From NCBI RefSeq assembly GCF_001417965.1, contig NW_018388147.1, positions 110,447 to 174,446 of the forward strand: a stretch of 64,000 nt of DNA, given 5' to 3'. How positions within the stretch are numbered: the stretch's first letter is position 1; each line of letters begins with the position of its first letter. Position numbers and translations under genes: made by a program. Below are positions 1 to 10,317 of this stretch, in pieces. Source of the DNA: Exaiptasia diaphana. Its lineage: Eukaryota; Cnidaria; Anthozoa; Actiniaria; Aiptasiidae. Under the pieces are notes generated by a model. It searched no databases and had not been told where the DNA came from. It saw only the letters and a list, made by a program, of their open reading frames with translations.

Positions 1-285
1 TCAAAAAAGGGTCATTTTGAGCGATTTTGGTGGGCTATAGTCCATGCATTTTGACGAAAAAAGGGTCATTTTGAGCGATTTTGGTGGGCTATAGTCCATG
101 CATTTTGGTCAAAAAAGGGCCATTTTGAGCGATTTTGATCAAAATGCATGGGTTATAGGCCACCAAAATCCCTCAAAATGATCCTTTTTTTTGATCAAAA
201 TGCATGGACTATAAACCCAGCAATATGCACGAAAATGGTCGATTTTTGACCAAAATGCTTTGGCTATAGCCCATGAAGATGTTTT
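1..285. repeat. Tandem and inverted 54-bp repeat block
   Basis: A unit of about 54 bp, recognisable by AAAGGGTCATTTTGAGCG and ATAGTCCATGCATTTTG, starts near positions 3 and 57, and a shorter third copy starts near 111. From about 140 the same unit continues in reverse complement (GATCAAAATGCATGG, CCTCAAAATGATCC), again at about 196 and, more diverged, up to about 285. The block is therefore part direct array and part foldback. It is cut by the window edge, so its full size is unknown. No coding potential is seen. Confidence 0.75.
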
Positions 286-621
286 TCACTAGGATAGCAT
301 TATCAGGAATCATCTTCTGTTTACATGGGTTGTCAATGCATGGTTTGAAGCCCACAAGAATCGTGAAAAGTGAGGGATTTTGCACGTAAAGACATTGACT
401 ATCATCAAATGTATGGGCCGACGTGAAAGTATTTTTGAAGTATGTTTGGATAATCACATGATAAATGTAGTGTATATTTCCATCCCAAAGGCAGATTCTT
501 ACAATATTTATTAGTTTGGTGTGTCAAATTTTATGTGTATGATGCACACTGCTTTATAACGTAAGTTGACTGTCTAACCTATCTCATTAGGAATTGATAA
601 GTGGTATTATCTTAATTAACA

Positions 622-1049
622 CAGTGTTCAAGGTCAAATCAATGGAGTATATGTTGTAGTTCAGGTTCAATATGATTTTGAACCAGTTCATTTTCCTCTG
701 AACTGGTTCAGTTTATTTTGAGCCAGTCCAATATAAGAGTCAATCCTGTACAAATCAGTTTAGGGTTAGGTTTAGGGTTAGGTTTAGAATATCAATATTT
801 CTGTGGTATAAGATAAAGTAGGAAATAGTAGAAGGTAGAAAATAAGATGATAGATAGAAAATGGGAGAGAATGAGATGGGATATAGTTCTTTTAGTTCTT
901 TTAAGAATGCAAAAGCTAAAAAAAAAAGAAAAGACCAGTACAAGAAGTCTTGTACTGGAACAAATTAGATTAAATTGGTTCAAAAATATATTGAACCTGA
1001 ACTACAACATATGCATTCAGCTTGACATTAAGTGGTCTTGAACACTACT
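622..1049. mobile_element. MITE-like element with terminal inverted repeats
   Basis: The left end reads AGTGTTCAAGGTCAA and then ATATGTTGTAGTTCAGGTTC. The right end carries the reverse complements, GAACCTGAACTACAACATAT and TTGAACACT. Arms are about 50 bp, imperfect outside a well matched core. The interior has GAACCAGTTCA-type short palindromes and two T/AGGG-rich units, with no protein. This looks like a non-autonomous DNA transposon or foldback element. No clear target-site duplication was found, so the exact ends are approximate. Confidence 0.55.
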
Positions 1050-1813
1050 AATACAATATTAGCTATTAATGATGCGGCTGCATTCCATTGTTTTTGTCAT
1101 GATGAAATTCATAACATAGATAAGAAACATTGGACTATACAACAAAAAACAGTTACAATGTCTATAATACAACTGTCACTTAAATGGTTTATAAACTGTG
1201 AGTAATACGCTTCCTCACACATCAAAATAAACGTTCATCTTGAGTNGCTACAGTTGAACATGCATTCTTTGACAGCTTTACATTTAAATCAAGAAATTTC
1301 TAATAAGGTTTCATTGACCAAAGTCTTTAGATCTGAAATTACAAATAAAAAATACTTAAAAATGAATCTGTTGGGAAGATCCAAACATTTTCGAAAAGAG
1401 GGGGGATGGGTGTAGTGTTGTACTGTGTAAATCAAACACTGAAGAGGGTGGAACTAAAGGGTCTGGCAAAATGCTTCCTTGAAAATTTTGAAATTCAGAT
1501 GTTAACAAATGCAGAGAACTTTTACTGCTTTGTAGGAGAAAATACAATCAATTAACAAAGTGCTGTCAAAATTTAAAAAGTCTAAGAGATTTGGATCAAA
1601 TTGTAGATGTAAACAGCCCCTTAATTGTTGTTGTGATCATCATACATCTATTTGCAACTTGATAAATAGTGACATATTGAAAGGTCACTCATGGAAATAT
1701 TCTGCAGTCCTTTATGACAGTACCTTTTTGAAGGAAAATCACTGCAAAGTTGCAACTAAACTTAAACCATGTTCAAAACTCAGGCAATGGTTGTGCGATG
1801 ATCCCAGGGCGGT
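1050..1813. other. Gene-free stretch downstream of eIF1A
   Basis: I see no gene here. It should hold the 3' end of the minus-strand eIF1A transcript, including a last coding exon if the donor at 1936 is used. One undetermined base lies near 1245. A 97-codon open frame on the plus strand (1560-1853) has no recognisable domain and lies opposite this 3' region. Confidence 0.5.
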
Positions 1814-3305
1814 TTACAAGTACGATTTGAGGTGCACAAGATTAATCTGCTGATTGTCATGTGACAGTCTCATTGCAAAAATCTCAAGTGTAAAAATTAT
1901 TAAACATTTAGTATCTGCATCACTGTTTTCACTTACTGCATCAACATCTGCATCCTCCCCATGTTCTTCATAATCATCAAAAGCAATTTCATCTTCATCT
2001 TCGTGTGTAAACAGATTTCCTTCATTTATCTTGGCTGTAAAACAAGACAGTCTCTTAGTACAACCAAGCAGTTTACACAAAATCATCTGCACCAACAGCA
2101 ACTTTCTTAAATCAGGTGGAATTATCAAAAAAGACGTTTACATTGTAATTCTTATATACTGTAGTTCCTTGGTGATAAACCAATACATAAGCTTTTTACA
2201 TGGAACAATTTGAAACAATAGCTGACTTGCGAATTTCGCCTCAGTAGTCACACACAAAGGAATCAAGACGACGCGCCGTGCATAAAGCTCAGTCATTCGT
2301 GAAAAGACAATAGTTTTTCATGATTGATTTAGCTTTACGCACTGCGTCTCGTCTTGATTCTTTTCTGCTTGACTACTGAGGTGAAATTCGCAAATCGGCT
2401 ATTGTACAGCATACCAGTGTCAGGTAATTCACCAAAAGCCTTTAAACTACGTGCTTCATCTGGGTTATAACGTAGAATAACATCAGCTTTAGCATCTTGA
2501 TAATCTCGTAGTCCTATTAGGATAATATCACCCTGATTGATCCAGACCTACATCAAAATAAACACAACATTTATCACTAAAAACCAGGACTAGCTACTAG
2601 TGTCATGATTGGATGAATGACTTTTTTTGTGGTGTAAAAGTGAAAAGGAAAGAGAAAGTTGATTCAATGATAATATATATACATATATCACGTCATTTTA
2701 TATAATTAGCAGGTTCAAGTGACACATCAGGGAAGATTTTGCGGTATTTTGAACAAAAAAAATTGATGACCACTGCTGGTAGTATGTTAATACATATTCA
2801 AGACTTCAGTATTTCGCCATCACATGTAAGCATTGCTTACTATGACGATTTATAAATGCGCCTCAATCTTAACAATTTAATTCCAAATACAATTTTGACT
2901 TTGTGATCAGAGTTTTCTGTTAAGAAATGATTTCAAATAACAGTGAATTTCCAAACCTTTTTACGTAATTTTCCTCTGATATGACAAAGTCTGCTGATTC
3001 CATCAAAACAGTTTGCCTCCAAACGGCCATTACCAAGCATCTTATTCACTTGTGCGTATTCTAAAACCATAACAATTTCTACGTTTAAATCAAACAATAT
3101 CGGGGATAATGATACTGAGATATTTTAAACATACCTTGCCCATCTTCTTTGAACACGAGTTCGCGTTTTTCTGACTCGTTTTCATTCTTTCCTCTTCGAC
3201 GATTTTTCCCTCCTTTTCCTGATTTTAACAATTAAAATTAAAATGTTAGCGGCTGGTGAATAGTAGATACAATGATTTATTACAGATACCTTTATTCTTC
3301 GGCAT
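1814..3305 (-). CDS. EIF1AX: Translation initiation factor eIF1A
   Basis: eIF1A binds the 40S ribosomal A site and supports scanning and start-codon selection in the cytoplasm. Five exons are visible: 3290-3305 (MPKNK), 3135-3218, 2957-3060, 2547-2415 and 2034 downward. The product is nearly identical to animal eIF1A: the basic N-tail ([17 protein letters not shown]), an OB fold with [12 protein letters not shown] and [14 protein letters not shown], then [20 protein letters not shown] and the acidic tail ([19 protein letters not shown]). Phases agree across all joins. A GTAAGT donor at 1936 would end the fifth exon after 145 codons, about the full family length; a tiny last exon further left would then supply the stop. 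Without splicing the frame runs to a stop at 1814 with an unlike tail. A MITE sits in the fourth intron. The gene is certain; the last exon is not resolved. Confidence 0.93.
2219..2401. mobile_element. Short MITE with about 70-bp inverted arms, TA ends
   Basis: The left arm begins TAGCTGACTTGCGAATTTCG with CTCAGTAGTC further in. The right arm is its near reverse complement, GACTACTGAGGTGAAATTCG then CAAATCGGCTA. The arms continue through AATCAAGACGA / TCGTCTTGATT and TAAAGCT-type sequence, so nearly the whole 180 bp can fold on itself. Flanking TA on both sides fits a TA target duplication, as in Tc1/mariner-type MITEs. It lies in an eIF1A intron. Confidence 0.75.
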
Positions 3306-3891
3306 ATTCGCGTTAAACAAGCCAAAAAACAGCCCTAATTTTCACTTCTTCTTGGCTTTTTTCGACGTTTTTTGTCAAAGATGATGTCAGCGGTATTTCC
3401 CTGGCGCACGTGACGCAATGTATCTAAATTCGGATAAATTTCGTATGACGCTCGTATTATCTTCGTGACGTTAGAAATTCTTCGGGAATATTCGCTTTAG
3501 AAACGGAAAGTCAATCGGAGGATTACGTACGAGTTGAGAAAGGTTTTTCTTTTGACAATTTGTAATATTTTGTTTATTCATTATGACAAAGATCTTACTT
3601 GTTTTTTAAAAGATATATAGAAATATAAAACAGCCTCTTGTCTCTCATACAAACACAAATAGACAGCATAAGCCTAGAACAGTCAAGGATTGCTTGAAAA
3701 CTGTGTCAGCTTCAACTGTTTCAACAAAATTATTTGCACTCAGAAATTATACAACAGTCAGGTGTCTTTCCTTTATTTCATTGTCATTCATCTATGTATC
3801 TGTTAGGAAACAGACTCACAGAAAAATGAAATCTATTTGTTTAATAAAATATAATACCTTTGCATTTTATTCAAAAGTAACAATTTTTTAA
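3306..3891. other. eIF1A promoter side and IAP 3' flank
   Basis: Immediately right of the eIF1A start (3306-3540) lies CpG-richer sequence, with CACGTGACG near 3408, likely its promoter and 5' UTR. The rest is AT-rich. A 65-codon open frame on the plus strand (3694-3891) shows no known domain and is probably chance. Confidence 0.4.
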
Positions 3892-4133
3892 TAGAGTGGT
3901 TTTCCATCAACCATGAAAGCACAATAAGTCAAATAGTTAGTAGTAGTTTATCATAGACCAATACCAATAGTCTAGTCTAGAGTACACCACAAAAACTAAG
4001 TTTTTTCAAGTTCATTTTAGTGGTTAGCTATTTGTCTATAGTCTACATATTGTCTAAACGTTATATTGACTATTACTAATTGCTACTAACTAGTTGGTCT
4101 ATTTCTTTTCATGGTTGACGGAAAACCACTCTA
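3892..4133. mobile_element. MITE with terminal inverted repeats, TA duplication
   Basis: The left end reads TAGAGTGGTTTTCCATCAAC followed by CATGAAAG. The right end reads CTTTTCATGGTTGACGGAAA and then ACCACTCTA, a near-perfect inverse. Inner parts also pair: AGTCAAATAGTTAGTAGTAG with CTACTAACTAGTTG-like sequence near 4085. TA flanks both sides. It is about 240 bp, non-coding, and sits between eIF1A and the IAP gene. Confidence 0.78.
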
Positions 4134-4336
4134 ATTCATAAGACTATCATATTGCGTATAACACAGATTAAATGGATAAAATATTAGTCTACAGTACTTT
4201 AATCATATCATTTTAAAATTGATGTCACCTGACATCATGATAAAGAACTCTTAAAGGTTTGGTTACTCATTCCATACCACATAGTTTATGTATTATATTT
4301 TGGTTTTTGTAAAGACGTTGTAGTACTCTCTTGTTT
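4134..4336. other. IAP 3' untranslated flank
   Basis: This AT-rich stretch left of the IAP stop codon probably holds the transcript's 3' UTR. No other feature is seen. Confidence 0.4.
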
Positions 4337-6388
4337 TTATGACAAAAAGGTACGAACTACCTGTTGTATTGGCTTTCTACACATGGGACATAAATCCAGC
4401 CCTGATGCACAAGGTGGGCAACAACTAATGTGTCCACATGGTATGAACACAACACCCACTTCAGCATCCATACATATCTTACAGATAAGTCTCTCTTCTT
4501 GCATGCTGTCTAAATCCCTGACTGGTTCACTACTGGCGGTATTACTTGATGCATTTGGTGGAGCACTGTTTGACCGCCTTAGACTTCTTTTAGGACCAAA
4601 ATTACTTGTGTCAAAGGAGAAGCTGTGTGAAGTAGCAAATTGGATCTGTGAAGGATCTGTTGGACTGCATTGGGTTTCAGTTGTCTGCTGGGATTCAGAA
4701 GGATTTGTAATTTGTCCTTGTAATGGTGGAGGTGAGTTTGCTCGACTATCATCAAGTAGTGCTTGCATTAAATCATGTAGCCTCACAAACCCTGATCCAG
4801 TTCTTTCTGTTTGTGTTGCAATAGCATTCTTGATATCTTCACGAGTAAAACCCATCTCCATAACTCTTGCTAAATCACTGTCACTAAGACTGCTTTGTAG
4901 TTTGGTAATTCCTGCTGCTGCTGGAGTATTGCTATTCAATGGCCTTACCATATTTTCACTGCTTGAGGTATATATGTGTTGTTGGTTTTCTTCACTGGAA
5001 ATATTTCCCCGTCCTTCATAGCAAGGTTGATTCTCACTTTGTGCCACTGCTGTTGTTACTGTTTCATGACTAGGTAATGGCTGCATGAAAGTGTTTGCAA
5101 ATTCTTGAAGCCTTGGTATATTTGAAATAACTGGTGTAGGTTGTACTCTTTGAGTTGTTTGTTCTTGGTCTTCGACTGGCATTCTTGGATGTTCCTCATG
5201 TTCTTTAACCAAAGGACAGTCAGGGGACCAACGTGTATGCTCTGCCCAAGGTGTATCATCAGGTTCCCAGTTTCTTAATGCTACTTTGCACTTGTAACAC
5301 CTAACATTATCTCCAGTCCCCATGTAGAAGAACCCAGCTGCTGCAAGTTCCCAGGGTTTGACAGGGCAATCTTCTGGCCAATCAATAAAAGTTGCTAATC
5401 TATGATGGATACTTTCAAGGTCAGTCTGTGAAGTAGTATGATGAGTATCTTCGGTGCGAACATGAACGCTTGGTACATGTTGCAGTACTGGACTCAGCAC
5501 TGGAATATCCATATTACGCACAGATCCATGAGCAAATAATGGTTGCATACTTTCTTGGTAATGAAGGGGCATTCTCGAATAACTAGGCAGTGTGGTACTA
5601 ATGTTAGGTGCAGTTTGTTGAGTTGAAGGATTTATTGTTGGCTCTATACTTTCCTGGTAACCAGGGGTCACTCTTGTATAATTGACTGATAGAGTTGATG
5701 GTTGTTGAGTTTCAAGATAACTAGGTCTTACTGTAAACTGTTCTGGTGTTTGTAGCACAGGGCGAGTTCGACGTGGATACTGAGATGTAACAAACACTCC
5801 TGTTGAACTTGTAACATTAGACAGATTAGATGAGCTGTGTTGATAAGGTTCGTTATAAACAGGGTAGTGTTGTTGTTGCATATAACCTGTCTGATAACTA
5901 GGATCACTAATTATAGATTGACTACCAAAATAGGGGTTCCTTGAATGGCCTTCAAGCCTGCTGCCACCCACGCTTCCTGTTGGAGGGTCTGAAGCCGGTA
6001 CGGGGTTACAAGTAACACCTAACTTTTCCCTTTCGTATTCAATGACAAATTTACAATTGGCCCTTATTTTTCTGTGTTCATCAAAGGGATCATCGCCAAA
6101 TTTCCATCCTTTCAATTGCAAATCGCACGAAAAACATCTGACTTCATCACCACTGCCAGTGTAATAAAAGCCAGCGTTGATCAGGTCAATCGGCTTCATT
6201 GGCGACGTCTCCGGCCATGTTTTGAAAGTCTCAAAACGCTTTCCTGCACTCGCCATTTCATCGTCGACTTCTGTACAGTTGCCATCAAACTGCAGCATAT
6301 TGTTTAGAAAGGAATTAATTCTGGCTTGCTCAAAAGAGTTGTATGAGCTAAAAGGAGAATGTGAACTGCTATTAGAAAGAGACGCCAT
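4337..6388 (-). CDS. Inhibitor of apoptosis protein: two BIR, UBA, RING
   Basis: This intronless reading frame encodes about 683 residues if started at the ATG at 6388 (MASLSNSSSHSPFSSYNSFE); the open frame extends six codons further with no earlier ATG. Domains in order: BIR1 near residues 51-115, with zinc ligands in RCFSC and EH...C; a long Ser/Thr/Gln-rich linker; BIR2 around 330-395 (NVRCYKCKVALRNWEPDD, PWAEH), whose W and DxPWxEH features resemble the groove of IBM-binding BIRs; a UBA near 505-555 (VMEMGFTREDIKNAI); and a C-terminal C3HC4 RING (CKICMDAEVGVVFIPCGH, LCPMCRKPI). The family binds caspases or signalling partners and acts as a cytosolic E3 ubiquitin ligase. The set matches XIAP/cIAP without a CARD; which of the two it follows cannot be settled by eye. 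It shares a short divergent promoter with prefoldin subunit 3. Confidence 0.93.
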   Translation of the reverse strand: MASLSNSSSHSPFSSYNSFEQARINSFLNNMLQFDGNCTEVDDEMASAGKRFETFKTWPETSPMKPIDLINAGFYYTGSGDEVRCFSCDLQLKGWKFGDDPFDEHRKIRANCKFVIEYEREKLGVTCNPVPASDPPTGSVGGSRLEGHSRNPYFGSQSIISDPSYQTGYMQQQHYPVYNEPYQHSSSNLSNVTSSTGVFVTSQYPRRTRPVLQTPEQFTVRPSYLETQQPSTLSVNYTRVTPGYQESIEPTINPSTQQTAPNISTTLPSYSRMPLHYQESMQPLFAHGSVRNMDIPVLSPVLQHVPSVHVRTEDTHHTTSQTDLESIHHRLATFIDWPEDCPVKPWELAAAGFFYMGTGDNVRCYKCKVALRNWEPDDTPWAEHTRWSPDCPLVKEHEEHPRMPVEDQEQTTQRVQPTPVISNIPRLQEFANTFMQPLPSHETVTTAVAQSENQPCYEGRGNISSEENQQHIYTSSSENMVRPLNSNTPAAAGITKLQSSLSDSDLARVMEMGFTREDIKNAIATQTERTGSGFVRLHDLMQALLDDSRANSPPPLQGQITNPSESQQTTETQCSPTDPSQIQFATSHSFSFDTSNFGPKRSLRRSNSAPPNASSNTASSEPVRDLDSMQEERLICKICMDAEVGVVFIPCGHISCCPPCASGLDLCPMCRKPIQQVVRTFLS

Positions 6389-6815
6389 ATTAAAGTTAGC
6401 TTCCACTTCGTTCTCTGGATATCAATGAACTTCTTGTATTTCCACAGAGAAATGCATGTCGTTCTTTAACCTTGAGAGTAAAATAGAGATTACAGACAAA
6501 ATGGTTGACCGTTTCGTGTATATTTCAGCTACGTATTAGACAGAAACTTCCGCTGACTTGCGTATTTCAACACCGCAAAACATGTCAAGAGCAATTATTT
6601 TGATTGGCTGCGAGTTTAGAACACCAAGATAAAAAATATCATACATACAAATACAAATAACATGGAAAAATCTGTTTGAGAATCTATTTGGACTTGGATA
6701 AAAAGTAAATGTAAACTGAAAAGACGCTACCGAACTTTGAAATGTGAAAAATGCAAAGATACTGTAGATGCAAAAATATTGACCGCTTAGCACTGGGGCG
6801 AGATCGAAATCCAAA
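6389..6815. promoter_or_regulatory. Divergent promoter between IAP and prefoldin 3
   Basis: Only 427 bp separate the two start codons, which face away from each other. Both 5' UTRs and the core promoters must lie here, unless one gene has an undetected upstream exon. No TATA box stands out. The assignment is inferred from layout, not from a defined motif. Confidence 0.6.
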
Positions 6816-8465
6816 ATGGCGTCCGAAGGCGTGAAAGAAGCAAGCCAACAAAAATCCGGCGATAGTATAGACACTGTTGAACCAAAAGAAAAAAAACATA
6901 GAGGAATACCTGAAGCAGGATTTTTGGTGAGAAATATTGAGTTAAAATAATTGCTAAGCGATCTTGATGGTTAAAAGTGATGGTGCTTTTTAGCTTGCTT
7001 TGACAATCACTTTGCTTGCAACATTGCAATTAGCAAGCTTTAACTGTTTGTAAAAAATGTTATTACAGAACATGCTGCGATTGCTTTACTATCCTTTATC
7101 TGAGAGTTACTTGGCTAGTGAGCTTTACCGCTTGTGATTTTTAATTAAGATGTGCGTGTGTTACTTAGGACGATGTTGACAAGTTCATGCTCAAGGGAGG
7201 CGAATCGGCCGAAGAAACAATTAAAAAACTGGATGAACAACTTAGAAAGTACAAATATATGGAAATCAATCTGTTAGCTAAGAAAAAAAGGTAATGTTCC
7301 CAACTTTCAATAGTGTATATTAACCCTGGAGGGGGTACAGGAGCAGGGACCATGGATCGTGAATTTGTTGGAGGGGGCTAGCGGCGAGGAGGTACTAGGG
7401 GGGTTCGGAAATGTTTGAAATCTTAACTCTCAAAGACAGTTTTACCGCACACAGTCAGCGAGATTATCAATAAATCCCAAAGACTTCGCAAAAAAGCTCC
7501 AATATTAATTGTTCACGCTCAGTCCAGTTTTTACACAATTTTTATGGTGAAATTTCATAAGGAGGCTCTTCGCTTCTTTATTTAAGAAAATTCAAAATGT
7601 CGGAAAAATTATTGTGAGGTCTGTAGCCCCCCAGCTCCGCGGTCCATGAGGAGATAGGTATGGACCCTAATCAACCCTAATCAAGATTTATATTAATCTA
7701 GACTACAGGGACAAGTTCCTGATCTTATGTCAAGTTTAGAAATGGTCAAACTACTCCAGAACAATAAGGTAAATTAGCATGGCCTGATAGAGGATTGCAG
7801 AATACGTAGTTTAATGGCTATGTGCTTTACCCTATTTTTGCAGGAAAAAGGAACTCCATGTCATAGCAGATTCCTAGTTTCAGATCAGCTTTATGCAAAT
7901 GCTGTTGTACCACCATCAGAGAAAGTGTGCTTGTGGCTAGGGGTAAGCAAACTTGTTGATCATTAGCCATAGATCTTGCAATAAGGTTATGTATTAGAGC
8001 CAACAAAAGAAGTCATAGACAACTTTAGGTAGTTGGAACTCTAGGACTCTCTGTTTGGAAGACCAACGTGTACTTAGATGTTGGTCAATGGTTATTGTAG
8101 TAATAATATTTTCATATAAAGCACTGTAAGTGATAACAATTACTTCTTTCCCTAACCCCCCAAGGCAAATGTGATGCTGGAATACACAATTGAAGAAGCC
8201 GATAATCTGTTAACAAAGAATTTGGCAACAGCAAAGAACAACTTAGAGGAGTTACAAGATGACCTGGACTTTTTACGAGACCAGTACACAACAACGGAAG
8301 TCAGTATCCTTCTTATTTTGTTTAAAACTAATGTTTGTCAGTCCTCCACTAAAGTAAAGTATGAAATAGTAATGTTACTCAAGTCCCTTAACTAAATACC
8401 TAGATATGGCCCGTGTATATAACTGGGATGTAAAGAGACGCCAAGCTGCCAAGATACAATCTTAG
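6816..8465 (+). CDS. VBP1: Prefoldin subunit 3 (VBP1)
   Basis: Six exons join in phase: 6816-6926, 7169-7290, 7702-7768, 7844-7942, 8165-8303 and 8404-8465, giving 199 residues, close to the family norm. Prefoldin is a cytosolic hexamer that passes unfolded actin and tubulin to the CCT chaperonin; subunit 3 is one of the two alpha-type subunits. Family hallmarks are GIPEAGFL, the N-terminal coiled coil ([20 protein letters not shown]), the beta-hairpin region ([19 protein letters not shown]), the second coiled coil ([20 protein letters not shown]) and the end [13 protein letters not shown]. The start is the only ATG in a good context (AAAATGGCG). Intron 2 carries a G-rich, repeat-like segment near 7325-7400. 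Confidence 0.96.
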
Positions 8466-8626
8466 TGTGAATACTTGTAATAAGTTTGAATTGTGTGTTG
8501 AAAGTAAAAACTGTATTTTATGGAGTGAATAAATATCAACCAACATTAATAAGCAATTTATATTGTAGACTTAATTGTAGCATTGTTGACACTTAGAACA
8601 ATGTAATGTGTATATAATGAGCATCA

Positions 8627-8646
8627 GGGGGGGGGGGGGGGGGGGG
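8627..8646 (+). repeat. Poly-G run of 20
   Basis: Twenty consecutive G residues lie about 160 bp after the prefoldin 3 stop codon. Such a tract can form G-quadruplexes and is prone to length errors, so the true length may differ. Confidence 0.9.
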
Positions 8647-8967
8647 AGTAAAGGGGCTTGCTGAAGGTGTTATCATCTACACCCCACCACAATCACAACA
8701 CAATTTAATAACAAATACATGTCTTTATTGATGACTACAAACTATAAAAGCATGAAACATTAATTTTGTATTACTTGATAGATGATTGATTTTAGGTAGA
8801 CTGTGCTAATAGCACTAGACTTCAACCATTGCAATAGTTGTGTGTTATTGTCTAAACCTATTTCACAGTCCACATAACGTCACTAAAAAATGAAAACAAC
8901 TGAAATATAAATCCAAAAACCATGAAACATAAAAAAAGCTGTTTATCAGGAGTGATCATTCAACTCA

Positions 8968-9008
8968 ACTGGAGGTTGATGGGATATGGTATGCCATCAA
9001 CCTCCAGT
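8968..9008. repeat. Perfect 15-bp stem hairpin
   Basis: ACTGGAGGTTGATGG is followed by an 11-base spacer and its exact complement CCATCAACCTCCAGT. Pairing continues imperfectly below the stem (CAACTCA with TCAAGT). Size and near-perfect pairing would allow a precursor of a small RNA, but a decayed foldback repeat explains it equally well. Confidence 0.6.
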
Positions 9009-10317
9009 CAAGTATAATTTGATGGGTATAACACTAAACTTGGCGAGATGTTTGACAGATTGTCTAAGTTGTCAAAAAAGCACATTTTACAAATGATCCA
9101 AAGACATCATTATCTGTTTCATGCCAAACAGTTCAATATTATGGTAATATTCTGACTGATGCAATAATAGATTTGCAATATTTTTTTCCTTTAAAAAAGT
9201 ACTATTCACCCATTTTGAGATCATTCCAATTCAAAAAATGCCAGATATTTAGAGTATACACTGAATTTTATAGTTGACACTAGAATAACTTTATCAACAA
9301 TAAATGATTTAAGATAAGATATTATAAAAATGTCTTACAAACATGTATAATATGCTCTCACAAAGAGCACAAAGGCAACATTTGTACAAAGAGTTTTGTT
9401 ATTATTGAAAGCTATGTTATATCAGGTGAAGTCATATGGAAATCATACAAAGCACTAATCAGCTAATGGACTTAATTCAATAATAATAAACTCTCTGTTG
9501 CCTTGAGTCCCTATTATACCACACAACGATACTATTAATGGCTTTGCTTCATGCAAATTGTATATATTTTTCATCTATTTACATTAGTATTTAATCTGAA
9601 TATAGTTTATGTTTTACTAAAACATGTCCGTCAAACACCAAGGAAATATAAAACTAGCACAAGAAAGTGGCCAAAGTGCAACATAAAAGCTTTTAGCAAG
9701 CAAATGCGTAGAAGGCAAGGCACTGGCATGGATTGGTATAAAATCAGAAGTTACTGTTTAACATTTCCTCTAATGATGCAGTAAATCTATACGAATTCTG
9801 GGTAATTCACCCCAGTCAACATGAACTGCAATCAGTTCAACTCAAAATCCTATTTGGAAAACAATTTTATCGTGATTGAACGGACACACAGGATCCACAC
9901 ACACCTCGAAACAATTCAAGTAAAGAATTTCAAAAACGTTATAATTTTATCAAACCTAAATACACTCAATATCTTACAAAGCATCGCCATTATCAATAAT
10001 TACTGGCATGGCAAAAATAATTGCTATAGCAACATAGGCATAAATACTAAAGCATGAATTGGCATTGCAACAGGTATTTGTACCTTTTGTCTTTAGTAGC
10101 TGTTAGAAATCATTAATGTCTAACTACAATATTTATATTATACAGGAGTAAAATAATAAACTTTAAACTAAGAAAGACTTTTTTCATATTTCTAAATATT
10201 CAAGCCATTTTCAGTTATAACTATAGCCAAACCTAACTCTTGAGTTTCAACATATTTACAATCAAAACTTATTTACATACTTTAACATGCATAAAATACA
10301 AACGTCTTACCAACATG

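Larger units (their letters stand above)
8466..10317. other. Convergent 3' flank of prefoldin 3 and Regnase-like genes
   Basis: This is about 1.85 kb of AT-rich sequence between two converging genes. It holds a poly-G run (8627-8646) and a perfect 15-bp hairpin (8968-9008). An AATAAA-like signal (GAATAAATA) near 8527 could end the prefoldin transcript. Open frames at 9551-9784 and 9821-10057 are lysine/asparagine-rich and resemble nothing I know; I treat them as chance, probably 3' UTR of the minus-strand gene. Confidence 0.45.

Noticed and set aside
758-786. GTTTAGGGTTAGG repeats like telomere sequence
   Set aside because: Only about two imperfect units inside a MITE-like element; too short to be a telomere remnant.
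1560-1853. 97-codon open frame, cysteine-rich (CRCKQPLNCCCDHH)
   Set aside because: Lies opposite the eIF1A 3' end, with no domain, no splice signals and no conserved spacing of cysteines known to me.
4383-5021. 212-codon frame opposite the IAP gene
   Set aside because: Shadow of the RING/UBA coding strand; no independent motif.
9551-10057. Two Lys/Asn-rich small frames
   Set aside because: AT-rich 3' flank of converging genes; no domain or splice context.
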